This document shows, in pieces, positions 1 to 5,913 of a stretch of DNA of 7,877 nt. The position numbers and the translations under genes were made by a program. Source of the DNA: Treponema sp. (GTDB lineage Bacteria; Spirochaetota; Spirochaetia; Treponematales; Breznakiellaceae); contig JAITJV010000265.1 in assembly GCA_031278755.1 (NCBI GenBank), positions 1 through 7,877 of the forward strand, in the 5' to 3' direction. Under the pieces are notes generated by a model, which had not been told where the DNA came from, did no database searches, and saw only the letters and a program-made list of their open reading frames with translations. Position 1 is the stretch's first letter; each line of letters opens with the position of its first letter.

Positions 1-774
1 CTTCCCCTTTACCTGGCCCATATCTTTGACAAAAAACAGGACGAGATGGATTCCTTTACGGCAAGCGTTCTTCCGCCCGTGATGATCACCGCCCTGTTCT
101 TTGTGCTGATTTATTTACAGAACAATTTTTCCACCGCGGTCTTTATCGCGGTGAACGCCCTTGTGATCTTCTTTCTTGCCGGCGTAAAACTCAGGTATTT
201 CTTTGCCGCCGTTGTTATGCTGCTTCCCCTGTCGAGCCTTCTTATCCTTACGAAGGAACACAGGTTAAGGCGGCTTATCAGTTTTATCTGGCCCGGCTGG
301 GAACCCCAGGGCGCGGGCTTTCAGGTTCGTTCGTCCCTTTTGACCATCAGCTCGGGCGGCCTTTGGGGCAAAGGCATAGGGCAGGGGACGCGGAAAATAG
401 CCAGCGTTCCGGAGATACATTCGGACTTTATTTTCTCCTCGTTCGCCGAAGAATCGGGTTTTCTGGGCGTGCTCTTCTTTTTTATTCTCTTCGGGCTTTT
501 TGCCTTTCTCGGCTACCGCACGGCGGAAAGATCCGAAACGGCCTTCGCCCGGCTTTTGGTTTCGGGCCTTGTAACGCTTATCCTTTCACAGGCCCTGCTC
601 AATATCGCGGTAGTCGCGGGGGTTCTTCCGGCGACGGGAATGCCGCTTCCGTTTTTTTCGGCCGGCGGCTCTTCGCTCGCGACGACGCTTCTTGCCTCGG
701 GCCTTATAGTGAACGCGTCCAGGCAAAACAGCCGGCTGAATTCCGCAAGAAGGGAGGCGGGGAATGCAGGGTGA
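1..774 (+). CDS. ftsW: FtsW, septal peptidoglycan glycosyltransferase (SEDS family), C-terminal part
   Basis: The frame is open from base 1, so the N-terminus lies outside the window; 257 residues are visible. FtsW is a polytopic inner-membrane SEDS protein that polymerises lipid II at the septum with a partner class B PBP. Seen here: the cytoplasmic YLAHIFDKKQDEM loop, several hydrophobic segments, the conserved extracellular block GKGIGQG...VPEIHSDFIF (residues about 124-145) with the Asp at visible residue 142 (codon 424-426) matching the essential SEDS Asp, and the C-terminal block GVLPATGMPLPFFSAGGSS. RodA has the same fold; FtsW is chosen because ftsQ, ftsA and ftsZ follow directly. Odd: the usual QPDFGT-like motif reads QNNFST, and SYGGSS reads SAGGSS. 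The tail is short and polar. The stop overlaps ftsQ by 11 bp, implying coupling. Confidence 0.93.
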   Translation, partial: LPLYLAHIFDKKQDEMDSFTASVLPPVMITALFFVLIYLQNNFSTAVFIAVNALVIFFLAGVKLRYFFAAVVMLLPLSSLLILTKEHRLRRLISFIWPGWEPQGAGFQVRSSLLTISSGGLWGKGIGQGTRKIASVPEIHSDFIFSSFAEESGFLGVLFFFILFGLFAFLGYRTAERSETAFARLLVSGLVTLILSQALLNIAVVAGVLPATGMPLPFFSAGGSSLATTLLASGLIVNASRQNSRLNSARREAGNAG

Positions 775-1600
775 TTTTATTTATTCCGAAGACGTTCTTC
801 CGGCAAAGACCGCCCAGGTAAAAGCGGGCAGGGGTCTTAAACGGCTTATCATGGCCGCGGCCTTTATCATAGCCGCGGAGCTTATATGGCTTTTTGCGGT
901 AAGCCCCTGTATGCCTCTTGAAACGGTGGAAGTAAACACCTTTCCGGGCATGGACCGGGACACGGTCCTTTCCATTGCCGGTATAGACGGCAAATCATCA
1001 TGGTTCACCCTGGACGCCCTCCGCGCCGAGCAGGAACTTGAAAAACACAGCAGTATAGAAACGGCGCATGTATTAAAGCGCTTTCCCGACAGGGTAAAAA
1101 TATTCCTTACCCCCCGGACGCCTGCGGCCATGTGCCTTGCTTCCAGCGGCGGCCGCACGGTTCCTGTTTATTTTGACCGGGAAGGCGTGATAATAACCGT
1201 GGGAGCCGGCGGGGCTTCACCCGATATTCCCCTGGAACCCAGAGTTCCTATTCTTTCGGGGGTGGTAATCGACAACCCTGTTCCGGGCATGCGGCTTCCG
1301 GCGGTTTTTGGCCCCCTTCTTGAAAACATCGAAAAAATAGGCGGCGGGGCGCCTGAGCTTCTTGAAGCCGTATCGGAGATACGCATTAACAGAAAACCTT
1401 TTGACGGCTTTGATCTTGTCCTCTATCCGGTGCATAATCCGGTAAGGGTGCGCCTTGAAAGCGATTTGAGTGAAGACATGCTCCGCTACGCGCTGCTCAT
1501 GATAGATGTGTTTAAATCAAGGCATACGGATCTTGATGAAATTGATTTCAGGACCGCGACCGCATCCTACACGGTAAAGGAGGCCTCCTCTGACGAATGA
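764..1600 (+). CDS. ftsQ: Cell division protein FtsQ/DivIB
   Basis: 278 residues, the usual FtsQ size. FtsQ is a bitopic membrane protein that recruits FtsB/FtsL and links early and late divisome proteins. Residues 1-25 form a short basic cytoplasmic tail, 26-47 are one hydrophobic transmembrane helix, and about 51-119 form a POTRA domain (LETVEVNTFPGMDRDTV, then KRFPDRVKIFLTPRTP). About 132-268 form the periplasmic beta domain, with the typical DREGVII strand and a closing IDFRTATASYT strand. The ATG has a good ribosome binding site, AGGGAGG at 751-757, six bases upstream and inside ftsW. The end carries the ribosome binding site of ftsA. Sequence conservation in this family is low, so the call rests on topology, POTRA pattern and position between ftsW and ftsA. 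Confidence 0.92.
   Translation: MQGDFIYSEDVLPAKTAQVKAGRGLKRLIMAAAFIIAAELIWLFAVSPCMPLETVEVNTFPGMDRDTVLSIAGIDGKSSWFTLDALRAEQELEKHSSIETAHVLKRFPDRVKIFLTPRTPAAMCLASSGGRTVPVYFDREGVIITVGAGGASPDIPLEPRVPILSGVVIDNPVPGMRLPAVFGPLLENIEKIGGGAPELLEAVSEIRINRKPFDGFDLVLYPVHNPVRVRLESDLSEDMLRYALLMIDVFKSRHTDLDEIDFRTATASYTVKEASSDE
1577..1589 (+). promoter_or_regulatory. ftsA ribosome binding site inside a perfect 12-bp palindrome
   Basis: AAGGAGG (1577-1583) is a full-strength Shine-Dalgarno sequence lying six bases before a CTG codon at 1590. There is no ATG, GTG or TTG of the ftsA frame at that distance, so the site decides the start. Bases 1578-1589 read AGGAGGCCTCCT, a perfect palindrome: the second half CCTCCT matches the anti-Shine-Dalgarno core of 16S rRNA. 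The transcript could fold AGGA-GGCC-TCCT (4-bp stem) and partly hide the site. Any regulatory effect is inference. Confidence 0.75.
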
Positions 1601-2843
1601 CGGATTAGTCGTGGGCCTTGATGTGGGCACGACCAAGGTTTGCGCCGTCATCGGCGAGCGCAACGAAAACGGAAACATCGAAATCACCGGGGTCGGCCTC
1701 AGCCCCTCCACCGGACTGCGCAAGGGGGTGGTGGTGAATATAGAAGCCACCCTCCGCTCCGTATCCCAGGCCATAGAATCCGCCGAGATGCGCAGCGGCC
1801 GCGAGGTGCATACCTGCTGGACCGGCATAGGCGGCAGCCACATTGAAGGCATACACTCACGGGGCGTGGTAACGGTGGCGGGAAAGGGCAGGGATGAAAC
1901 ACGGGAAATAAGCCGGGATGATATTAACCGCGTCCTTGAAGTGGCGCGGGCGGTGGTAATACCCATGGACCGCCAGGTTCTTGCCGTGATCCCGCAGAGT
2001 TATACGGTGGACAACCAGAAGGGAATACGGGATCCCCTTGATATGAGAGGGATGCGCCTTGAAGCCGATGTTCATATCATAACCTGCTCGGCGACAAGCG
2101 CGGGGAATCTTGTTAAATGCGTTAATCGCGCCGGCTTCAGGGTTAATGATCTGGCGCTCCAGTCCATAGCGTCGGGCAGGGCCGTCCTTACCGAAGAAGA
2201 AAGGGATATGGGGGTCGCCCTTATCGATCTGGGGGGCGGGACCACCGATCTCCTGGTGTATTCGGAAGGAGCCCCCTATTACGCCGCCACGGTTCCGGCC
2301 GGAGGGGGGCAGGTTACCAACGACATCTCCATATTAAACCATATTTCTCCGGAAAACGCGGAGAAGATAAAGCTCGAAGCCGGCTGCTGCTGGGAGGGCC
2401 TGCTCGAAGAAGACGCCGATGTGATAGTTCCCGGGGTGGGAAGCCGCCCGCCCCAGGCCATACCCAAGTCCCGAATCCTTGCCATCATCAAACCCCGCAT
2501 GGAAGAGATCTTCAAAATGGTAAAGGAGCATCTGGACAAGCTGACGCTGGCGCGTCCGCTGGGCGGCGGCGTAGTACTGACGGGCGGAGGCGCGATGCTT
2601 CAGGGGGCCGCCGAACTGGCCCAGGATATTTTCACCCTTCCGGTCCGCACGGGTCTTCCCCTGAGAGTGGACGGCCTTACCGATGAGTTCTGCAGCCCCG
2701 TGTACGCTTCCGCCATAGGGCTTGCCCTTGAAGGGAACGACAGGGAATTAAAGCCGCTTGAAAGGGAGATGCGGCCCCGGGATAAAGGGCAGGCCGATCT
2801 TTTCGGAAAACTCAGGGACTGGCTTACAAAGGAATTTTTTTAA
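1590..2843 (+). CDS. ftsA: Cell division protein FtsA, probable CTG start
   Basis: Actin-like ATPase that tethers FtsZ to the membrane. From CTG 1590 it is 417 residues and begins (M)TNDGLVVGLDVGTTK, as expected of FtsA, which usually has a few residues before the phosphate-1 motif. GTG 1611 would cut into the first beta strand (it would begin directly at GLDVG) and lacks a ribosome binding site; an in-frame TAA at 1575-1577 excludes anything further upstream. Motifs in CTG numbering: phosphate 1 GLDVGTTK 9-16, the 1C/SHS2 domain about 90-170, phosphate 2 IDLGGGTTD 212-220, adenosine motif LTGGGAMLQG 330-339, and a C-terminal amphipathic membrane-targeting helix DLFGKLRDWLTKEFF 403-417. It overlaps ftsQ by 11 bp. 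The function is secure; the exact start is an inference. Confidence 0.95.
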   Translation: MTNDGLVVGLDVGTTKVCAVIGERNENGNIEITGVGLSPSTGLRKGVVVNIEATLRSVSQAIESAEMRSGREVHTCWTGIGGSHIEGIHSRGVVTVAGKGRDETREISRDDINRVLEVARAVVIPMDRQVLAVIPQSYTVDNQKGIRDPLDMRGMRLEADVHIITCSATSAGNLVKCVNRAGFRVNDLALQSIASGRAVLTEEERDMGVALIDLGGGTTDLLVYSEGAPYYAATVPAGGGQVTNDISILNHISPENAEKIKLEAGCCWEGLLEEDADVIVPGVGSRPPQAIPKSRILAIIKPRMEEIFKMVKEHLDKLTLARPLGGGVVLTGGGAMLQGAAELAQDIFTLPVRTGLPLRVDGLTDEFCSPVYASAIGLALEGNDRELKPLEREMRPRDKGQADLFGKLRDWLTKEFF

Positions 2844-2866
2844 TGGTTTCAAGGGGTAAATTATAA

Positions 2867-2880
2867 AAATCAAATGATTT
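2867..2880. repeat. Inverted repeat upstream of the ftsZ ribosome binding site
   Basis: AAATCAAATGATTT consists of AAATCA and its exact complement TGATTT separated by two bases. It directly abuts the Shine-Dalgarno sequence at 2881 and overlaps the last base of the candidate -10 box. It could be a protein operator or, as RNA, a weak hairpin (5-bp stem, 4-base loop). In AT-rich sequence, a repeat of this size may be chance. Confidence 0.4.
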
Positions 2881-2888
2881 GGGAGGAG
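2881..2888 (+). promoter_or_regulatory. ftsZ ribosome binding site
   Basis: GGGAGGAG precedes the ATG at 2891 and fixes it as the start. A TTG at 2879 in the same frame would place this site inside the coding region and has no ribosome binding site of its own. Confidence 0.85.
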
Positions 2889-2890
2889 TT

Positions 2891-4225
2891 ATGAATATTT
2901 TCGAAGTGCGCGAGAATAATTTCGGATCCTGGCCGTCAAAAGAGACATGGTCTTCGAAGGAGGCTCTGGCGGAGACCCGGTTTCAGGGGCAGGTAAGGCA
3001 GACGTTTGGTACGTCTCCTTTGTATACCCCCGCGGCCGCTTCTCCGGAAGCGGATCTGTTCCGGGACGCCGTATTGCGGGAGTCTGACGATCCTGTTCCG
3101 GCCGTCATCAAAGTGATGGGCGCCGGCGGCGGCGGCTCAAACGCCGTTGACCGCATGATAGAATGCGGACTCGGAGGCGTATCCTTCGTGGCGGTAAATA
3201 CCGACGTGCAGGATCTCAACAAAAATAAACCCAAAAAGAAGCTGCAGATCGGGACCAAGCTGACGGGCGGCCGCGGAGCGGGAGGAGATCCCGCCGTAGG
3301 GGAAGAGGCCGCCAAAGAAGACAGGGAGCTTATACAGGAAGCCGTCAAGGACGCCCACATGGTTTTTGTAACCGCCGGCATGGGAGGCGGGACCGGCACC
3401 GGAGCCGCGCCCATAATCGCCCAGGCGGCGAAGGAAGCGGGCGCCCTCACCGTCGGGGTGGTTACCAAACCTTTTGAATACGAAGGCCGCTACAAGATGA
3501 ACCTTGCCGAAGAGGGAATCAAAAAAATGCGGGACGCCGTGGATTCGCTTATCGTCATTCCCAATGAGCAGGTCCTTAAAATGGTGGAGCGGAGCACCCC
3601 GCTGAAGCAGGCTTTTCTTATGGCGGACGAGGTGCTCCGCCAGGGCGTCGAGGGTATTTCCGAGATGATCACCAAAGTAGGCGAAGTGAACATTGATTTC
3701 GCCGACGTGGTCGCCGCCATGAAAGGCCAGCGGGACGCCCTTATGGGCATAGGCTACGGCCAGGGTGAAAACAGGGCCGCCGACGCCGCTTCAAACGCCA
3801 TTGACAATCCCCTGCTTGAAGACACGTCAATAAACGGCGCGACGCGCCTCCTTATAAACATTATAGGCGGCGAAGGCCTTTCCATGGTGGAAGTCAACGA
3901 GATCATGAACATCATCAGGGCCAACGCCGACGCCGACGTCCACATTACCCACGGGATTCGCGTAGATCCTGAAATGGGGGACAAAATAAAGGTGACGGTC
4001 GTTGCCACCGGCTTCCGGCCGGAAGAAAAGCCCCGCGGCCCCGCGGCTTTTGAACCGGCAAAACCCCGGGAGCGGGATTTTATTCCCTACGGCGAATGGG
4101 AAACGATACAGAAACGTTCTTTCCTTACCCACAGGAACAGCCGCAACGAAGATATAGACGTTCCGACGGTGATTCGTGATAAAAAGCTGTATGCGCCCGA
4201 AGGGCCGGACGTTTCCGGATCATGA
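2891..4225 (+). CDS. ftsZ: Cell division GTPase FtsZ, with long N-terminal extension
   Basis: 444 residues; the tubulin-like GTPase that forms the cytokinetic ring. The core begins at about residue 70 ([20 protein letters not shown]) and has VNTDVQDL (103-109), the GTP signature GGGTGTG (165-171), IPNEQVL (223-229) and the T7 loop NIDFADV (267-273) with catalytic Asp residues. It ends at about 376, followed by a linker of only about 40 residues and a C-terminal peptide [12 protein letters not shown] (421-432) resembling the FtsA-binding DIPxFLR consensus. Odd points: some 58-60 extra N-terminal residues compared with E. coli FtsZ, polar and rich in Ser, Glu and Ala; Arg281 where the family normally has Gly just after the T7 loop; and about 12 residues beyond the C-terminal peptide. 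ATG 2891 is chosen for its ribosome binding site. The gene overlaps xerD by ATGA. Confidence 0.97.
   Translation: MNIFEVRENNFGSWPSKETWSSKEALAETRFQGQVRQTFGTSPLYTPAAASPEADLFRDAVLRESDDPVPAVIKVMGAGGGGSNAVDRMIECGLGGVSFVAVNTDVQDLNKNKPKKKLQIGTKLTGGRGAGGDPAVGEEAAKEDRELIQEAVKDAHMVFVTAGMGGGTGTGAAPIIAQAAKEAGALTVGVVTKPFEYEGRYKMNLAEEGIKKMRDAVDSLIVIPNEQVLKMVERSTPLKQAFLMADEVLRQGVEGISEMITKVGEVNIDFADVVAAMKGQRDALMGIGYGQGENRAADAASNAIDNPLLEDTSINGATRLLINIIGGEGLSMVEVNEIMNIIRANADADVHITHGIRVDPEMGDKIKVTVVATGFRPEEKPRGPAAFEPAKPRERDFIPYGEWETIQKRSFLTHRNSRNEDIDVPTVIRDKKLYAPEGPDVSGS
4012..4051. repeat. Back-to-back inverted and tandem repeats in the ftsZ linker
   Basis: Bases 4012-4025 form a perfect 14-bp palindrome, CTTCCGGCCGGAAG. 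Directly after it, AAAAGCC (4026-4032) is complementary to GGCTTTT (4045-4051), and between and across these arms the octamer CCCCGCGG is repeated twice in tandem (4031-4046). All of this codes for the poorly constrained linker between the FtsZ core and the C-terminal peptide (about residues 374-387). The repeats are directly visible; no function is claimed. Confidence 0.6.
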
Positions 4226-5154
4226 GCGATCAGGAACTTTTGCGGCGCTTTTATTCCCGGCTCATCGCGCTGGAACGCCGTTCCCCGCTGACCGCCGAGA
4301 CGTATTGCTGTGAGATACGCCGTTTTCTTGAATTTCTCGCGGTAAAGAAACTGCCGGCGGAGACGGTGCGGACAGAGGAGATAGCGGACTACCTTGAAGA
4401 AAGGCGGAGAAAAGACGGTATTGATTCACGGTCCGCCGCAAAGGCGGTGACCTGTCTCCGTTCTTTCTTTCGTTTTCTTTTGGAAGAAGGCCGGAGGAAG
4501 GACAACCCCGCCCTGATTCTGGAACCGCCCCGGCGGGGCATGCGTCTTCCGGAAACTTTTGCAAGCGGGCAGGTCGCCCGTATTCTTGCCGCCGTCGATA
4601 CATCAACGCCCCTTGGCGTCCGCGACCGGGCGCTTTACACCCTCATTTATCAGGCGGGCCTCCGTGTTTCGGAGGCGGTGCGCCTCAATGTCCGCGATCT
4701 GGAATTTTCCCGGAAGAGCGGTATTGCACGGGTGACGGGCAAGGGCAGCAAGGAACGGCTTGTGATTTTCGGGGCCGATGCGGCGCAGTGGCTTGCCCGT
4801 TATCTAAAGGAAAGCCGGCCGCGTCTTGCGGGTTCCCGGACCGTTCCCGCCCTCTTTATTACAAAGGCGGGAAAAAGGCTTTCCCGCAAGGGGATATGGA
4901 AAAATTTCGTACCCCTTACGGCTACGGCCGGGGCGTCTTCGAAGCTTCATTCCCTGCGGCATACTTTTGCTACGGAACTTTTGGCGAACGGGGCGGATCT
5001 CCGTTCCGTTCAGGAACTTCTGGGCCATGCGGATCTTTCCACCACCCAAATCTATACCCATGTTGACGTATCGCTTCTCAGGGAAAGCCACCGCCGTTTT
5101 ATGCCCAGGCTCGCCCTTTCCCGCGCGGGGCGGGAAGGCGGAAAGGGGGAATGA
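4222..5154 (+). CDS. xerD: Tyrosine recombinase, XerC/XerD family (XerD-like)
   Basis: 310 residues. Xer recombinases resolve chromosome dimers at dif during division, normally as a XerC/XerD pair activated by FtsK. The N-terminal SAM-like core-binding domain spans about 5-100 and the catalytic domain about 110-300. All catalytic residues are present: Arg148 (AGLRVSEA), Lys174 (TGKGSKER), His243 and Arg246 (HSLRHTFAT), His269 (LLGHADLS) and Tyr278 (TTQIYTHV). The NGADLR and DLSTTQIYTHV stretches and the N-terminal domain look more like XerD than XerC as I remember them, so the symbol is tentative. The start shares ATGA with the ftsZ stop and has no good Shine-Dalgarno sequence, which suggests re-initiation by ribosomes finishing ftsZ. 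Integron or phage integrase is unlikely given the housekeeping context and canonical length. Confidence 0.93.
   Translation: MSDQELLRRFYSRLIALERRSPLTAETYCCEIRRFLEFLAVKKLPAETVRTEEIADYLEERRRKDGIDSRSAAKAVTCLRSFFRFLLEEGRRKDNPALILEPPRRGMRLPETFASGQVARILAAVDTSTPLGVRDRALYTLIYQAGLRVSEAVRLNVRDLEFSRKSGIARVTGKGSKERLVIFGADAAQWLARYLKESRPRLAGSRTVPALFITKAGKRLSRKGIWKNFVPLTATAGASSKLHSLRHTFATELLANGADLRSVQELLGHADLSTTQIYTHVDVSLLRESHRRFMPRLALSRAGREGGKGE
4867..4887. repeat. Hairpin-forming inverted repeat within xerD
   Basis: GCGGGAAA (4867-4874) and its exact complement TTTCCCGC (4880-4887) are separated by a five-base loop. The same stem sequence recurs in the opposite order at the 3' end of the gene (5117-5137), also with a five-base loop. 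It lies within coding sequence and is not followed by a T-run. Confidence 0.5.
5116..5138. repeat. Strong hairpin at the 3' end of xerD, before the next ribosome binding site
   Basis: CTTTCCCGC (5116-5124) pairs with GCGGGAAGG (5130-5138) over nine base pairs, one of them G-U, with loop GCGGG. It ends four bases before the AAAGGGGGA ribosome binding site (5142-5150) of the TPR gene. No T-run follows, so it is not an intrinsic terminator; it could affect mRNA stability or translation of the next gene. Confidence 0.5.
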
Positions 5155-5157
5155 ACC

Positions 5158-5913
5158 ATGGCGGTTAAAAAAGATATAGTAACGGGAATTATTGCGGTCC
5201 TTGTCATCGCCGCGGGGATTTACGGATTTTACCGGTATGAAAAATCCAAAACCCACAGCGATCTTGCAAAGCGTATGGCGGAGATAAGCCCCCGGGGCGG
5301 CCCTCCGGAAACGATAGAGGGACTCAAGGCGGCAATCGCCGCTTATGAGGAACAGATTGAACTTAACATCAAGGAAGCGGGCCAGACCGGCGTTTACTGG
5401 AAGATCCTTGCCACCCGCTATGCGGACCGGGGCATGCACAGCGACGCCCTGTATGCGCTGGAAAAGGCGATACGCTACAACGCCGAAGATCCCGCTCTTT
5501 ATTATCTTTCAGGCGTTTCGGCGGCAATAGTCGCCAAATCCTCGCTGGACTTTCCCGGTTCGGAAGGCGGGGAAGCCGCCAAAGCCCGGTATTTTGCCCT
5601 CGCGGAAGAAGCGTACCTCCGGGCCATAAGTCTTGACGAAACGTATGCGCGGCCCCGGTACGGGCTTGGTATACTCTATGTTTTTGAACTTGAAAGGCCC
5701 CGTGAAGCCATACCCCACCTGGAGCGGTATCTGGAGCTTATGTCCAGCGACATAAGCGCCATGTTCGCCCTTGCCAGGGCTTACTATGTAACCGGCTCCG
5801 GCAGCAGGGCCGTGGAGCTTTACGATCGCATCATTTCCCGGACAAAAGACGCTTCCGTCAGGGAAGAAGCCCAAAAGAACAAGGAAATCGTCCAGGGGAG
5901 CGTTTATGACTGA
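5158..5913 (+). CDS. Membrane-anchored TPR-repeat protein of unknown function
   Basis: 251 residues. A short basic start (MAVKKD) is followed by one hydrophobic helix at about 8-26 without a cleavage or lipobox cysteine pattern, so the protein is probably anchored by its N-terminus with the rest in the periplasm. About 35-75 is charged and helical. TPR-like helix pairs follow at about 78-111 (Trp81, Ala98, Ala104), 112-160 (with an insertion near 130-140), 164-197 (YGLGILYVFE, then AIPHLERYLEL) and 198-231 (ALARAYYVTG, then AVELYDRII). TPRs bind other proteins. The ribosome binding site AAAGGGGGA (5142-5150) supports ATG 5158, three bases after the xerD stop. From memory, T. pallidum has a hypothetical protein in the same place before dprA. 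A role as scaffold in envelope assembly or division is inferred from context only. Confidence 0.85.
   Translation: MAVKKDIVTGIIAVLVIAAGIYGFYRYEKSKTHSDLAKRMAEISPRGGPPETIEGLKAAIAAYEEQIELNIKEAGQTGVYWKILATRYADRGMHSDALYALEKAIRYNAEDPALYYLSGVSAAIVAKSSLDFPGSEGGEAAKARYFALAEEAYLRAISLDETYARPRYGLGILYVFELERPREAIPHLERYLELMSSDISAMFALARAYYVTGSGSRAVELYDRIISRTKDASVREEAQKNKEIVQGSVYD

Larger units (their letters stand above)
2844..2890 (+). promoter_or_regulatory. ftsA-ftsZ leader with possible weak promoter
   Basis: This 47-base AT-rich gap is the only non-trivial intergenic space in the window. TATAAA at 2862-2867 resembles a -10 box. The hexamer 17 bases upstream, TTTAAT (2839-2844), matches TTGACA at only three positions, so the promoter is tentative. 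An internal promoter before ftsZ is common in other bacteria and would let FtsZ exceed FtsA. The gap also holds an inverted repeat and the ftsZ ribosome binding site, listed separately. Confidence 0.3.

Noticed and set aside
363..821. 152-codon plus-strand open frame over ftsW and ftsQ
   Set aside because: Different frame from ftsW; Arg/Gly-rich shadow without domain signal.
2831..2845. T-run at the end of ftsA as an intrinsic terminator
   Set aside because: The seven T residues code for the final Phe-Phe and stop, and I see no GC-rich stem just upstream.
2846..2880. dif recombination site in the gap before ftsZ, suggested by the nearby xer gene
   Set aside because: The repeat is only 6+6 bp with a 2-bp centre, unlike the roughly 11-6-11 layout of known dif sites, and it does not resemble their arms.
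2879..2890. TTG at 2879 as ftsZ start
   Set aside because: It would place the GGGAGGAG ribosome binding site within the coding region and has no such site upstream; ATG 2891 is better.
2983..3468. 161-codon minus-strand open frame over ftsZ
   Set aside because: Pro/Ser/Ala-rich composition typical of antisense translation of a conserved glycine-rich gene.
4222..5154. Phage or integron integrase marking a mobile element
   Set aside because: Canonical Xer length and motifs, operon overlap with ftsZ, and no attachment repeats or mobile-element genes nearby.
4804..5439. 211-codon open frame on the minus strand across the xerD/TPR junction
   Set aside because: It spans two well-supported plus-strand genes, shows no recognisable domain and reads as an antisense shadow of GC-rich coding DNA.
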